In this document: positions 36,376 through 46,534 of the stretch, one piece after another
Numbering within the stretch: position 1 is the first letter of the stretch
Layout: each line of letters opens with the position of its first letter
Assembly (NCBI GenBank): GCA_919901855.1
Contig: CAKKQC010000021.1
Span: 215,543-279,542, forward strand
Direction: 5' to 3'
Length of the DNA stretch: 64,000 nucleotides
From: a bacterium
GTDB lineage: Bacteria > Oederibacteriota > CAKKQC01
Translations under genes and position numbers: made by a program
The notes under the pieces: model-generated
What the model was told of the DNA's origin: nothing
Databases searched by the model: none
The model's input: only the letters and a program-made list of their open reading frames with translations

Positions 36376-38859
36376 CTTCACGTAGCAGTCGACGGGAACG
36401 GCTTTCGACTCGCCGGCGTCCGTCCTCAACAAGGTGCCCAGCGCCAGCCGGCCCGGCGCCGACGGCGCCTTGGCTTCGAACACGACCGTCACGCTCTCCC
36501 AGGCCGGCACCGAGACCTCTTTCGCGGCGCCCCAGGCCTTCAGGCTTCCCGCCTCGATCAGCCCGAGCCGGCCTTTCAGGGCACGTGGCGAGGGATTACG
36601 ACAGCTGACGGAGGCCTGGAAGGAGCTCCCCGCCTTGATCTCGCGCGGGGCGGTCACGCCCAGCAGCGGACGCGCGTCCTTCGCCAGCAGCATCACGACC
36701 GCCGATTCGACCGTGCCGATGGCCAGCACGGCCTCCGTGCCCTGCCGCTCCAGCGCCAGCGGCTGCGGTTCGCTCGACGAGGCACCTGACCCAGTCCGGG
36801 TGGGGACGAGCGCCCAGGCCTGGCGGGCGCTCCCCGCCAGGGCCGCGGGGAACGTCAGGCGCACGCCTTCGGCGGCCGGGAGCGGCTTCCCCCGGTCCAC
36901 CGGCACGGTCAGGACGGCCACCAGGTTCCCCTTGCCGTCCTCGAGCAGGCCGCATTCCAGGGTCGTCTGGCCGCCGTAGGCCGCCCTGGCCCGGGCGACG
37001 CCCGGCGCGTGCTGTTCGAGCAGTCCCGCCACCAGTTCGCCCAGTCCCGGGCTCGCCCAACCGCGCCACCCGTCGGTGTAGGGGCAGCCCACGCAGGCCC
37101 CGAGGAAGACGGCCGTGCCCTTGCCATGGCGGTTGGCGGTGACGGCCGGCGCGCCGTCGCCGGCGAAGGTGCCGATGACCCGGGCGCGGCCCGGCTCCAG
37201 CGTGCTGCGGGCCACATTGCCCGATACCGGGACCTTGCCGCAGAGGATGTCGGCGCCCGCCGAGACGTCCCCCGGCCGCGTCCTGACCCCGAAGACCCGG
37301 TCCAGCCCGAACCCGGGGGTGACCTCGAGGTCCCCCCCGTTCCGGTCAACCTCCGCGAACCGGCTCTCGGCGATCAGGAGGCCGCCCGCCGAGACGAATG
37401 AGGCGAGCCGGGAGGCGAGCTCGCGGTCCATCATCACGGGCGCGGCCAGCAGGAGGGCGCGGTGGCGCCCCGCCCCGCCGGCGCGTACCTGGCCGGCGAA
37501 GATGACATCCGCCTCGATCTGGTGGTCGACCAGGCAGCCGTAGAGTCCCTGCGTCGTCTTGTCGAGGAAGTGGGGAGGCTCCTTGTCCCTGCCGCCGTAG
37601 TAGAGGTAGCTGTCCGGATCCACCACGACGGCCACCTCCGGCCGGCGCTTGTGGAACGAGCCTAGCCCCAGCATCCCGGCCTGGTGGATGACCTCGCGCA
37701 TCGCGCCCAGGCGGGTGTTGTAGGTTCCGTCGGTCAGCTCGTAGCTCCCGCCGCCGCCCCACCAAAGGAGGATGCCCCGGGCGCCCTGTCCGACCTGCAT
37801 CCAGACGAAGCCACGCAGCATCTCGCCGAGCCGCCGTTCGTCGAAGCCGGTGAACTTCCTCCCGTCGAAGACGTCGCTTTCGAGGACCTGGAACGGGCGC
37901 TTCCCGGCCACGCCGCGCGTCATCGCCAGGGCGTAGGAGGGCCCGTGGCGCGTGACGGACGCTTCGGAGTAGACGTCCACCCCGGCGAATTCGAGCCCCG
38001 CGGAGTGGAGATAGTTGTTGGCGGAACGGAATTGGTACCACCAGTCGAGCGGGCCGGCCAGGTTCGTAGTGGTGGGAAGCCCCGGCCAGGTGCGGCGGAC
38101 CAGGGCGTGCTCCCACCCCAGGAAGTCCGCGATCACGGCCTCCTGCAGGCGCCGCCAGTCGAGCCAGGCGGCCAGGTTCGGGACGGGCGGAAACTCGTGC
38201 GGCGGTTCCACCTGCGCGAAGGAGGCGTGGGCCGTACCCCAGGCCCGGTTCAGGGCGGCCACCGATCCGTACCGCTTCTCGAGCCACCCGCGGAAGGCCG
38301 CCACCGTCCCGGGGTTGTAGTCGAAGAGGCGGTCCCTCAGCCAGAACAGGCCGGGCTCGTTGTGCAGGATGACGCCCGAGACGTTGCGGTCGCCCCGGAA
38401 TCGGGCGAGGTAGGCGGGGAAGTCCTGCTCCATCCGGCCGCGGACCTCCCGGCTGGTGTACGAGTACTGCGGCCACGCCATCCCGGCGTAGGTGATCGCC
38501 CACTGGGTGCGGTCCTCGACGCCGCTCCCGCCCTGCTGGTCGACGAACCAGCCGTCCTTGAACCGGAAGTAGTCGGCCGAGGGATAGTGACTGCCCAGTT
38601 GGAGGAGGACCTTGACGCCGTGCCGCGCCAGCTCACCCGCGAGCTTCTGGTGCCGGTCCGCCGCCCAATCGTACCCGCCTCCCGTGAGACGGGCGTAGTT
38701 GAACCCCGTCTCGTAGAGCAGGCTCGACATCCCGGGGGACGGGTCGGCCGGCCAGTTCACCCCGATGAGCAGGTCCCCGCCCGCCGCGCCGCCCGCCGCG
38801 CACACGGCGGCCGCCGCGACCGCGAGGATCCGGCGCGTCTTCCCGGCTTCGCCAACCAT
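36373..38859 (-). CDS. secreted GH42-like beta-galactosidase
   Basis: An 828-aa protein with a signal peptide (to ~'GGAAGG', residue 28). A clan GH-A barrel follows: 'GVNWPADPSPGM', acid/base Glu in 'ILHNEPGLFW', nucleophile Glu in 'QVLESDVF'. Then comes an amidotransferase-like domain typical of GH42 ('AVVVDPDSYLYY', 'LLLAAPVMMD', 'VSAGGLLIAES') and C-terminal beta domains ('PREIKAGSSFQASVSCRNP'). GH42 enzymes release beta-galactose; exported members are less common, and sequence divergence means another glycan could be the substrate. A TATGAT box lies 9 bases before the ATG. Confidence 0.8.
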   Translation of the reverse strand: MVGEAGKTRRILAVAAAAVCAAGGAAGGDLLIGVNWPADPSPGMSSLLYETGFNYARLTGGGYDWAADRHQKLAGELARHGVKVLLQLGSHYPSADYFRFKDGWFVDQQGGSGVEDRTQWAITYAGMAWPQYSYTSREVRGRMEQDFPAYLARFRGDRNVSGVILHNEPGLFWLRDRLFDYNPGTVAAFRGWLEKRYGSVAALNRAWGTAHASFAQVEPPHEFPPVPNLAAWLDWRRLQEAVIADFLGWEHALVRRTWPGLPTTTNLAGPLDWWYQFRSANNYLHSAGLEFAGVDVYSEASVTRHGPSYALAMTRGVAGKRPFQVLESDVFDGRKFTGFDERRLGEMLRGFVWMQVGQGARGILLWWGGGGSYELTDGTYNTRLGAMREVIHQAGMLGLGSFHKRRPEVAVVVDPDSYLYYGGRDKEPPHFLDKTTQGLYGCLVDHQIEADVIFAGQVRAGGAGRHRALLLAAPVMMDRELASRLASFVSAGGLLIAESRFAEVDRNGGDLEVTPGFGLDRVFGVRTRPGDVSAGADILCGKVPVSGNVARSTLEPGRARVIGTFAGDGAPAVTANRHGKGTAVFLGACVGCPYTDGWRGWASPGLGELVAGLLEQHAPGVARARAAYGGQTTLECGLLEDGKGNLVAVLTVPVDRGKPLPAAEGVRLTFPAALAGSARQAWALVPTRTGSGASSSEPQPLALERQGTEAVLAIGTVESAVVMLLAKDARPLLGVTAPREIKAGSSFQASVSCRNPSPRALKGRLGLIEAGSLKAWGAAKEVSVPAWESVTVVFEAKAPSAPGRLALGTLLRTDAGESKAVPVDCYVK

Positions 38860-38868
38860 ATCCCGAGC

Positions 38869-38874
38869 ATCATA
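38869..38874 (-). promoter_or_regulatory. -10 hexamer, leaderless start of GH42-like gene
   Basis: TATGAT on the minus strand, 9 bases before the ATG at 38859, with no ribosome-binding site between them. Confidence 0.5.
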
Positions 38875-38969
38875 CTGCGCTGGCTGGCCATTCTTCCCGG
38901 ATGCGTTGCGGCCGTGGCGGGCGCCGCCTCCATGCTGGGCCTCATGTTCCAGACCCGGCCGGGACCTGA

Positions 38970-38975
38970 TATCGT
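38970..38975 (+). promoter_or_regulatory. -10 hexamer, leaderless start of GH16
   Basis: TATCGT, 6 bases before the ATG at 38982; the same spacing as other boxes in the window. Confidence 0.35.
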
Positions 38976-38981
38976 GTGGCC

Positions 38982-39809
<828 letters not shown>

Positions 39810-39910
39810 TCCGCGGCGCCTTCATGAGTGACAGGATGTCCCCGAGCTCCCCCCGGGTCGGCGAGACGGAGCCGAATCCCGCGAGTGGCTTGGCCTGTGG
39901 GACGGCAACA

Positions 39911-39931
39911 TGAACGTCGGGGGGCGAATCC
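39911..39931 (+). repeat. 21-bp direct repeat, left copy
   Basis: The 21 bases beginning TGAACGTCGG and ending GCGAATCC are identical to 41942-41962. The two copies enclose the isomerase/oxidoreductase pair (39989-41940). No transposase or target duplication is seen. Confidence 0.7.
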
Positions 39932-39959
39932 AACGAGGGCGGCGGGCCGGGCGATCGAA

Positions 39960-39984
39960 TATGCTGGAGGCTGGCCGGAGGTGA
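39960..39984 (+). promoter_or_regulatory. promoter -10 and strong ribosome-binding site
   Basis: TATGCT (39960-39965) is followed by GGAGGTGA (39977-39984) four bases before the ATG at 39989. Unlike most first genes in the window, this one has a leader with a near-perfect Shine-Dalgarno sequence. Confidence 0.45.
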
Positions 39985-39988
39985 AACG

Positions 39989-40825
39989 ATGACCTGGGGA
40001 TACGCACTCATCTGGGTGGATCAGTTCCTGCGCCGGGACCCGGACCCGCTGATCGCGAGGCTCAAGTTCCTGGCCCACTACGGGCTGACGACCACCGGGA
40101 TCGGGGCCGCGGAGGCGGCGTGCTGGGACGCGGGACGGGCCGCGTCCGTCGGCCGGATGCTTGACGAGAACGGGCTCAGGCTGACGCTCCACACGGGACT
40201 CGACTTCTTCAACCCCGACCGGGCGATCGTGCGCCGGCAGGCCGCGGAAGCGGTCGAGGCGCTCCGCCGCGCTGTCCCGGTCGCGCGGGCGCCGCTGGTC
40301 ACGACCTGCGCGGGCCCGGTCCACCGGTTCATGCGGGAGCCCTCGCTGGCCGCCCAGCTCGAGATGCTCGCGGAGGGGCTCGTGCCGCTGGCCAGGGCGT
40401 GCGGCGACCTGCGCGTGCCGTTCGGGATCGAGAACCACGGCGATTACTACGTGAGCGATCTGGTCGGGCTCATCGAGCGCGTCCCCGGGCTCGGGCTCTT
40501 CCTCGACACGGGGAACACGTACCTGGTCGGCGAGGCGCCCCTGCCCGCGTTCGAGCTGGGCGCGCGGTACGCGGTGGGAACCCACTTCAAGGATCACCAC
40601 GTCGCGCCGCGGCCCGAGGCCCGGCCCCTCCACTTCGAGGTCGGGCCGTCCGTGATCGGGGAGGGGGACGTCCCCCTGCGCGAGTGCTACCGGCTCCTCA
40701 TGGAGCGGAACCCCGCGCCGGACCGGCTGGTCATGGAGATCGAGCTGATACCCCCGAGCTTCGCGGGCGACGACCCCGTCGAGGCCTTCGAGAAGAGCCT
40801 CGCGTTCGTCCGGAGCCTGGCGTGA
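39989..40825 (+). CDS. sugar-phosphate isomerase/epimerase family TIM barrel
   Basis: A 278-aa xylose-isomerase-like (AP endonuclease 2 fold) protein. Likely divalent-metal ligands are in 'FGIENHGDYY' (Glu), 'FLDTGNTY' (Asp), 'GTHFKDHH' (His) and 'MEIELIP' (Glu). The family isomerises or epimerises keto-sugars and inositol derivatives. It is coupled to a Gfo/Idh/MocA oxidoreductase (GTGA overlap), the standard pairing for oxidised-sugar or inositol breakdown. Cytoplasmic. The pair sits between 21-bp direct repeats, hinting that it moves as a unit. Confidence 0.88.
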   Translation: MTWGYALIWVDQFLRRDPDPLIARLKFLAHYGLTTTGIGAAEAACWDAGRAASVGRMLDENGLRLTLHTGLDFFNPDRAIVRRQAAEAVEALRRAVPVARAPLVTTCAGPVHRFMREPSLAAQLEMLAEGLVPLARACGDLRVPFGIENHGDYYVSDLVGLIERVPGLGLFLDTGNTYLVGEAPLPAFELGARYAVGTHFKDHHVAPRPEARPLHFEVGPSVIGEGDVPLRECYRLLMERNPAPDRLVMEIELIPPSFAGDDPVEAFEKSLAFVRSLA

Positions 40826-41940
40826 GCGTCCTCTCCGTCGCCGTCGTGGGCCTGCGCGGGATCGGGGTCGGGCACGCGCGCGGGTTCGCCGCTCTCCCCG
40901 GGGACTTCAGGCTCGTCGCCGGGTGCGACCTGGATGAGACGCGCACGCGCGCCTTCGCGGGGGAGTTCCCGGGGACTTCCGCCTACCCGGACTACGCCGG
41001 CATGCTGGCGCGGGCGAGGCCCGACGTGGTCGTCATCGCCACGAATACGGTCAGCCACGCCGGCCTCGCGATCGGGGCGGCTGGGGCGGGCGTGCGCGGG
41101 ATCCTGCTGGAGAAGCCGATGGCGGTCGGGCTGGCCGACGCCCGCGCCGTCGTCGCCGCGTGCCGGTCTGCCGGGTGCGCGCTGATCGTGAACCACCAGC
41201 GCCGGACCTATCCCGTCTTCGCCGCGATGCGCCGCCTCGTCGAGGAAGGGGCAGTCGGCAAGCTGCTCCTCGTGCGGGGATGCTGTGCCGGGGACATCCT
41301 GAGCGACGGCACCCACACCGTGGACACGATCCGGCACCTCGCCGGCGACGCGGAGGTGAAGTGGGTCATGGGCCAGGTCCACCGGGACCCGCCCCCGTCC
41401 GGGGAGCCGAGGGGGATGGGCTACGACGCGAGCGGGGGCTGGAGGTACGGGCACCCGATCGAGTCGGGGGCGATGGCCTCCTTCGAGTTCTCGACCGGGG
41501 TAAGGGCCGAGGTCTTCACCGGAACCATGTGCGTCCCCGGCCACCGGGGCTACCAGGACTTCGAGGCGATCGGCGAGGACGGACGCCTCTGGCGGGCGGG
41601 CGACGGGGCGAAGATCCCGCTGCAGGTCCAGGACCGCGGCGCGGGCGGCTGGCGGCCGGTCGAGGTGCCCGGGCCGGCGGATCCCGTGCCCACCTCGTCC
41701 ACGCTCGCGAACTACCGGGAGTTCGCGCGCATGATCCGGGAGGGCGGGGGCCATCCGCTCTCGGGCGACTCCGCGCTCCGGGACCACGAGATCATCATGG
41801 CGATCCACGAGTCGTCGCGCCTGCGCGCGCGCGTGGACCTGCCGCTCGGGCAGGAGCGGTACCCGCTCGAGCTGGTCCTGGAGGAAGCGCAGGCCGGAGG
41901 CCCGGCGCGGAAGGCTGACGGAGTGATTCAGCCGGAGTAG
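40822..41940 (+). CDS. Gfo/Idh/MocA-family oxidoreductase
   Basis: A 372-aa NAD(P)-dependent dehydrogenase. The N-terminal Rossmann fold begins 'VAVVGLRGIGVGHARG', with 'GCDLDETR' ending strand 2; 'EKPMA' is the family signature Lys-Pro; 'GTHTVDTIRHLAGD' contains the conserved active-site Asp/His region. It probably oxidises a sugar or inositol OH, working with the isomerase whose stop it overlaps (GTG start). A longer in-frame ORF reaches back to 40399 but lies within the isomerase. Confidence 0.9.
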   Translation: MSVLSVAVVGLRGIGVGHARGFAALPGDFRLVAGCDLDETRTRAFAGEFPGTSAYPDYAGMLARARPDVVVIATNTVSHAGLAIGAAGAGVRGILLEKPMAVGLADARAVVAACRSAGCALIVNHQRRTYPVFAAMRRLVEEGAVGKLLLVRGCCAGDILSDGTHTVDTIRHLAGDAEVKWVMGQVHRDPPPSGEPRGMGYDASGGWRYGHPIESGAMASFEFSTGVRAEVFTGTMCVPGHRGYQDFEAIGEDGRLWRAGDGAKIPLQVQDRGAGGWRPVEVPGPADPVPTSSTLANYREFARMIREGGGHPLSGDSALRDHEIIMAIHESSRLRARVDLPLGQERYPLELVLEEAQAGGPARKADGVIQPE

Positions 41941-41941
41941 C

Positions 41942-41962
41942 TGAACGTCGGGGGGCGAATCC
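41942..41962 (+). repeat. 21-bp direct repeat, right copy
   Basis: Identical to 39911-39931, starting one base after the oxidoreductase stop. Flanking bases differ, so identity ends exactly at 21 bp. Confidence 0.7.
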
Positions 41963-42078
41963 GGAGTCCGAAGGGTGGCCCCGTTCATGTCCGGGTCAGA
42001 TAGGCGCACAGATCACCTTTCCCCGCTGTTGGACCCGGTAGCGTTGCGGCGCCCCGGCCGGGATGCCATCATGGGGCG

Positions 42079-44466
42079 ATGATGGTGGGCGACCGGAGGG
42101 ACGATGCGGACGTGCACACGCGGTGTTTCGCGGCGGCGGTCCTGATGGCGCTCCTCGCCTCGGGTGCCGGGGGCGCCGCGGAGATCGTCGAGGTCGGGCC
42201 GCTGACGGACCGGATCGTCCTGGTCCACTTCAACGAAGGTCACGTGGTGCATCACGGGCGCGGGCAGGCGAGATCCGACGAACGGGTCGTCACGAGCCCC
42301 CTGGATGCCGCCGCCGCCTCCAGGGCGGAATGCTATGAGATCGTCAGCGGCGACGATCCGGCCTACGCTACGCCCCGCCGGCCCGCGGACGTGGGCCGCA
42401 AGAGCAAGGGCACCGATTTCGCCTGGTTCGTCGACACGTGGGTGCACGACCGCGCGGTCAACACGCGTCCCGACCACACCAGCGAGCACTGGATCTACCT
42501 CTTCCTGTCCCGGCCGCTGGTGCCGGGCCGCGCCTACGTCGTCCGCACCGGCGGGCTGGCGACCAACGGGCGGGAGTGGAAGCTGGCCGGGGTCCCCGGC
42601 GCCCGGTCCGAGGCCGTACACGTCAACCTGATGGGGTACGTGCCGGGGGCGCCGTCGAAGTACGCCTATGTCCATCACTGGATGGGGGACCGGGGATCCC
42701 TGGACCTCAAGGCCTACGCGGGGCATGTCTTCCGGCTGGTGGACCTGGACAGCGGGAAGGAAGCGTTCCGCGGCCGGATGGCGTTCCGGTCGCCGGCGGA
42801 CCGGCCGGAGACGTTCCACCAGGCCGATTCCCCGTCGGACGGCAACTTCCTGAAGGCCGGCGTCTACGAATGCGACTTCTCGTCGTTCGGCACGCCCGGC
42901 CGGTACGCGGTGGAGGTGGAGGGGATCGGCCGGTCGTTCCCGTTCCGGATCGACGCCGACGTCTACCGCGAGGCGTTCCGGACGGTCGCCCGGGGGCTGT
43001 ACCACAACCGCAGCGGGATCGAGCTGAAGCCGCCGTACACCGAATACGCGCGCCCCGCCCCGCACAACCCGGCACTCACGCCGGGGTTCGCGGGCAAGCT
43101 GATCTACACCACGGTCCGGTTCACGGAGTGGGGGTCCGAGGGCGGGGACGCCGCGGCACTGCTCGCCGGCTCGAAGGGGCCGATCGATTCTTGCGGCTGG
43201 TACCAGGACGCGGGTGACTGGGACAGCTACTACTCCCATCTCCGTGTCGCCCAGGAGTTGCTCACGGCGTACGAGCTGGCGCCCGCCAACTTCACCGACG
43301 GCGAGCTGAATATCCCGGAGAGCGCCAACGGCGTCCCCGACATCCTGGACGAGGCGGCCTGGCTGCCGCGGTTCCTGTACCGGTTGCGCCACGAGCTCAT
43401 GAAGCGGAATTACGGCACGGGCGGGGTCGGGCTGCGGATCGCCGGGGACGCCTTCGGGAGCGACGAGAAGAAGCTCCCCGACGGCCGGATGGTCGGGCAG
43501 GGCTCCTGGGAGGACGTCGACCGCACGTGGGCCGCGTCCGGGGAGGATCCGTGGTCCACGTACCGGTATGCCGGCGTCGCGGCGCACCTGGCCTGGTGCC
43601 TGTCCCTGGCGGGCGTCAAGGACCCCGGGGGCGTGGACTGGCGGAACGAGGCCGTCGAGGCCTGGGCCTGGGCCGGGAAGCACACGCGGCGGGGCGACGA
43701 GGAGAAGGAGCCGTCCCTGGCGGAGCCGCGGGCCTACGCCGCCGCGGCCCTGTTCCGCCTCACCGGCGGGCCGGACTACGAGAAGCGGTTCATCGCCGAC
43801 ACCGCCGGCATCACCCCGGCGACCCTCCTGTGGGACGACCGGCAGTACGGGCCGATCGTCTACGCCCTCGGCGGCGGGAAGGTCCGGCCCGATGCGGCGG
43901 CGAGCGGGAGGATCCGCGCCGCCCTGCTGGCGACGGCGGACGAGATCGCGAACGTCGCGGACCGGCGCGCCCTGCGGTGGGGCGGCAATTGGTCCATGCC
44001 GATGCTGATCGGCCAGCAGACGACGCCGTGGATCCTCCAGGTGGCCGTCGGGCGCGCGCTGGCCGGGAAGGAGGACCCGGCCCGGGCGCGGCGCTACCTG
44101 TCGGTCCTGTACACCACGTGCGACTACTTCCTCGGAGGCAACGCGCTCAACATGACCTGGGTGACCGGGCTGGGGCCGCGCCATCCCGTGCACGTCTTTC
44201 ACATGGACGCCTGGTACAACGGTCGGGGGGCGTTCCACCCCGGCATCATTCCCTACGGTCCGTGGCGCAAGGAGAAGGACCTGGGGCAGGGGCCGTGGGA
44301 CGCGGCCTGGCCGTATAGCACGGTCCATCCGGCGATCGACGAATGGCCGGGCAACGAGCGCTGGTTCGACAACCGGTGCGCGCCGCTCACCGGCGAGTTC
44401 ACGATCCACCAGAACACCGCCCCCGCCGCCGCCCTCTTCGGCCTGCTGTGCGCCCCCGGCATATAG
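42079..44466 (+). CDS. secreted GH9 glycosidase
   Basis: A 795-aa protein. The signal peptide core is 'FAAAVLMALLASGAGGA' after an unusually charged 15-residue start; a later ATG or GTG may be the real start. An N-terminal beta domain (~30-170) is followed by an Ig-like domain ('AVHVNLMGYVPGAPSKYAYV', 'GRYAVEVEG') and the GH9 barrel: 'GWYQDAGDWDSYYSH' (catalytic Asp pair), 'DYFLGGNALNMTWVTG', 'GEFTIHQNTAPAAALFG' (acid Glu). It hydrolyses beta-1,4-glucans or similar polymers with inversion. CATCAT, a weak -10 form, lies 6 bases before the ATG. Confidence 0.88.
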   Translation: MMVGDRRDDADVHTRCFAAAVLMALLASGAGGAAEIVEVGPLTDRIVLVHFNEGHVVHHGRGQARSDERVVTSPLDAAAASRAECYEIVSGDDPAYATPRRPADVGRKSKGTDFAWFVDTWVHDRAVNTRPDHTSEHWIYLFLSRPLVPGRAYVVRTGGLATNGREWKLAGVPGARSEAVHVNLMGYVPGAPSKYAYVHHWMGDRGSLDLKAYAGHVFRLVDLDSGKEAFRGRMAFRSPADRPETFHQADSPSDGNFLKAGVYECDFSSFGTPGRYAVEVEGIGRSFPFRIDADVYREAFRTVARGLYHNRSGIELKPPYTEYARPAPHNPALTPGFAGKLIYTTVRFTEWGSEGGDAAALLAGSKGPIDSCGWYQDAGDWDSYYSHLRVAQELLTAYELAPANFTDGELNIPESANGVPDILDEAAWLPRFLYRLRHELMKRNYGTGGVGLRIAGDAFGSDEKKLPDGRMVGQGSWEDVDRTWAASGEDPWSTYRYAGVAAHLAWCLSLAGVKDPGGVDWRNEAVEAWAWAGKHTRRGDEEKEPSLAEPRAYAAAALFRLTGGPDYEKRFIADTAGITPATLLWDDRQYGPIVYALGGGKVRPDAAASGRIRAALLATADEIANVADRRALRWGGNWSMPMLIGQQTTPWILQVAVGRALAGKEDPARARRYLSVLYTTCDYFLGGNALNMTWVTGLGPRHPVHVFHMDAWYNGRGAFHPGIIPYGPWRKEKDLGQGPWDAAWPYSTVHPAIDEWPGNERWFDNRCAPLTGEFTIHQNTAPAAALFGLLCAPGI

Positions 44467-44467
44467 C
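44462..44467 (+). promoter_or_regulatory. possible -10 hexamer at GH9/GH51 junction
   Basis: TATAGC overlaps the GH9 stop and lies 6 bases before the ATG at 44474, so the GH51 gene may have its own leaderless transcript. Confidence 0.3.
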
Positions 44468-44473
44468 GCGCGC

Positions 44474-46468
44474 ATGTTCCCGGAACTTCTGCTGATCGGT
44501 TCCCTCGCGGCCGCGGGGGCGCGGGCGGCGGACGCCGCCCCCGCCTCCATCGAGGTCCGGGCGGGCCGCGTCACGGGGGAGGTCAGCCCGCTCGTCCTCG
44601 GCCACAACCTCGAGGCCGGGGACTCCTTCGGGATCTTCGGCAAGACCCACGACACCGAGACGCCGCGGACGGGCGGAGGCGTCTGGGACCCCGTCCGCCG
44701 GGAGCCCGTGCCGGAGGCGGTCCGGCTGGCGCGCGGGATCCGGGCCGGGATGATGAGGTTCCCGGGCGGATGCCTCGTGCACGGGTACGACTGGCGGAAG
44801 GCCGTCGGCCCGCCGGCCTCCCGGCCCTCGTTCGCCTTCGGCCCCGACGAGTTCGTCGCGTTCTGCCGGGCCGCCGGGGCCGAACCGCTTTTCACCGTCG
44901 GCGACTACTCCGTCACCCCGGAGGATGCCGCCGATCTGGTCCGTCACCTCAAGCCTCTCGGGGTCCGGTGCTACGAATTGGGCAACGAATCGGACCACGG
45001 CAACCACGAGATGGACCCGCCGCGGAAGTGGACGCCAGCGGAGTACTCGGCCTGGGTCCATGCCTGCGCTGTCCGGATGCGCTCCGTGGACCCCGGGATC
45101 AGGCTCGGGGTGCTCATGGGGACCGGGACCGGGCCGGACGATCCCTGGAACGCGGCGGTGCTCGAGGCGGTGGGGGCGGACGCGGACTTCGTGGTCGTCC
45201 ATACCTACGCGGTCGGCGTCATGCCGCCGGACGGCGTGCTCCCGGGCGATCCGGATGTCGCCCTGCGCGCGGCCGTCGCGTCCGTGGACCGGTTCGAGGA
45301 GATGCTGGACGGGTACCGCGGGCTGATCCGGAAGGAAACCGGCCGGTCGATCCCCCTGGCGATCACGGAGTACAACGCCATGTTCGTGCAGGACAAGCCG
45401 CTCCCGTACCGGTTCAGCCTCGGCGCCGCCCTGTTCTCGGCCGATCTCCTGCGGGTGATGCTGAATCCGGCCTCGGGTGTCCTGATGGCGAACTACTGGC
45501 AGTTCGCCAACGGGTACTGGGGATCGGTGCGCGGGCCGAACCCATGGCGCGAGCAGGCGGCGTACCGGTGCTTCCGGCTCTGGGGCCAGCACTTCGGGCC
45601 GCGGTGGGTCGAGACGAAGGTCGACTCGCCGCGGGTCGAGTTCGAGGGGTATCCGGGGTTCGTCGGTCCGGCGCGCGGCGACCGGCACGTGCCCGAGGCC
45701 GCCGTGGGCGGGAACCTGCTGGCGGGGCAGTCCCTGCGGGCCGACGGCGGGCCCGGATGGCGGACCGAGGTGCGCGCCGACGGAACGCTCGCGGCGGTGC
45801 TGGAGGGGCTCACCGGCGAGTCCTTCCCGTTCCTGGCCGGGGTCGAAGCCCCGCCCGGCCACGCGTACCGGGTCTCCTTCGAAGCGCGGTCGACCGGGAA
45901 TCTCGGGGCCGCGAACCTGGGGCTGGGATTCGTGGACCGGCGGGGATGGGAGGCGACGCACTCCGGCAGCGCGGTCGAGGGCGCCGAGCGGGCCGCCGGG
46001 TGGACGCGGTTCGCGGGCACCTTCCGGGCCCTGCCGGACTGCCCGGGGGCGTACCTGCTCTGGCGGCTGCGGGCGGGCCGTTCGCCGGCGACCGGGACCG
46101 TCGAGGTCCGGAATCTCGCGGTCGAGGCCATGCGACCCGAGACGTGGCCCGCCTACCCGGCGCTCACGGCGGCGTCCAGCCTGGCGGCCGACGGGAAGAC
46201 GCTCTATGTGATCGTGTTCAACCGGCACCACCGTGATGCGGTGCCGGCCCGGATCGCCATCCGCGGATTCCCCGCCGGGCCGGCGCGGCGGTGGACGGTG
46301 ACCGGGGAGAGCCTGGCGTCGATGAACACGGAACGGGACGAGGTCCGCGAGACCGAATCCGGCGTGTCGACGCGCGTGTCCGCCGCGGGCGCGATCGCCC
46401 ATGTCTTCCCCCCCCGCTCGATGACCGCCTTCGAGATCGGGAGACGGGAGGCTTCTCCCTCTTGGTAG
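44474..46468 (+). CDS. secreted GH51-type alpha-L-arabinofuranosidase
   Basis: A 664-aa protein with a signal peptide ('LLLIGSLAAAGARAA', cleaved near 'RAA-DA'). Clan GH-A barrel: 'RFPGGCLVHGYDWR', acid/base Glu in 'CYELGNESD', nucleophile Glu in 'ITEYNAMF'. The C-terminal half is beta-rich, with a CBM-like segment ('AYRVSFEARSTGNLG') and the GH51 C-domain. The family removes terminal arabinofuranose with retention. The signal segment GSLAAAGARAA recurs at the same residues of the unrelated GH-A protein at 50823. It follows GH9 by 7 bases and is probably co-transcribed. Confidence 0.88.
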   Translation: MFPELLLIGSLAAAGARAADAAPASIEVRAGRVTGEVSPLVLGHNLEAGDSFGIFGKTHDTETPRTGGGVWDPVRREPVPEAVRLARGIRAGMMRFPGGCLVHGYDWRKAVGPPASRPSFAFGPDEFVAFCRAAGAEPLFTVGDYSVTPEDAADLVRHLKPLGVRCYELGNESDHGNHEMDPPRKWTPAEYSAWVHACAVRMRSVDPGIRLGVLMGTGTGPDDPWNAAVLEAVGADADFVVVHTYAVGVMPPDGVLPGDPDVALRAAVASVDRFEEMLDGYRGLIRKETGRSIPLAITEYNAMFVQDKPLPYRFSLGAALFSADLLRVMLNPASGVLMANYWQFANGYWGSVRGPNPWREQAAYRCFRLWGQHFGPRWVETKVDSPRVEFEGYPGFVGPARGDRHVPEAAVGGNLLAGQSLRADGGPGWRTEVRADGTLAAVLEGLTGESFPFLAGVEAPPGHAYRVSFEARSTGNLGAANLGLGFVDRRGWEATHSGSAVEGAERAAGWTRFAGTFRALPDCPGAYLLWRLRAGRSPATGTVEVRNLAVEAMRPETWPAYPALTAASSLAADGKTLYVIVFNRHHRDAVPARIAIRGFPAGPARRWTVTGESLASMNTERDEVRETESGVSTRVSAAGAIAHVFPPRSMTAFEIGRREASPSW

Positions 46469-46518
46469 GGGCTCTGGCCGCCTTCTGTGGGCCGATGCAA
46501 GAGGGACGCCGGGTGCGA

Positions 46519-46524
46519 TAGACT
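46519..46524 (+). promoter_or_regulatory. -10 hexamer, leaderless start of DUF4065 gene
   Basis: TAGACT, 10 bases before the GTG at 46535. Confidence 0.35.
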
Positions 46525-46534
46525 AGGCGTTGAC

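Noticed and set aside
42013-44895. 960-aa open frame on the minus strand
   Set aside because: Antisense to the GH9 gene with well-marked catalytic motifs on the + strand.
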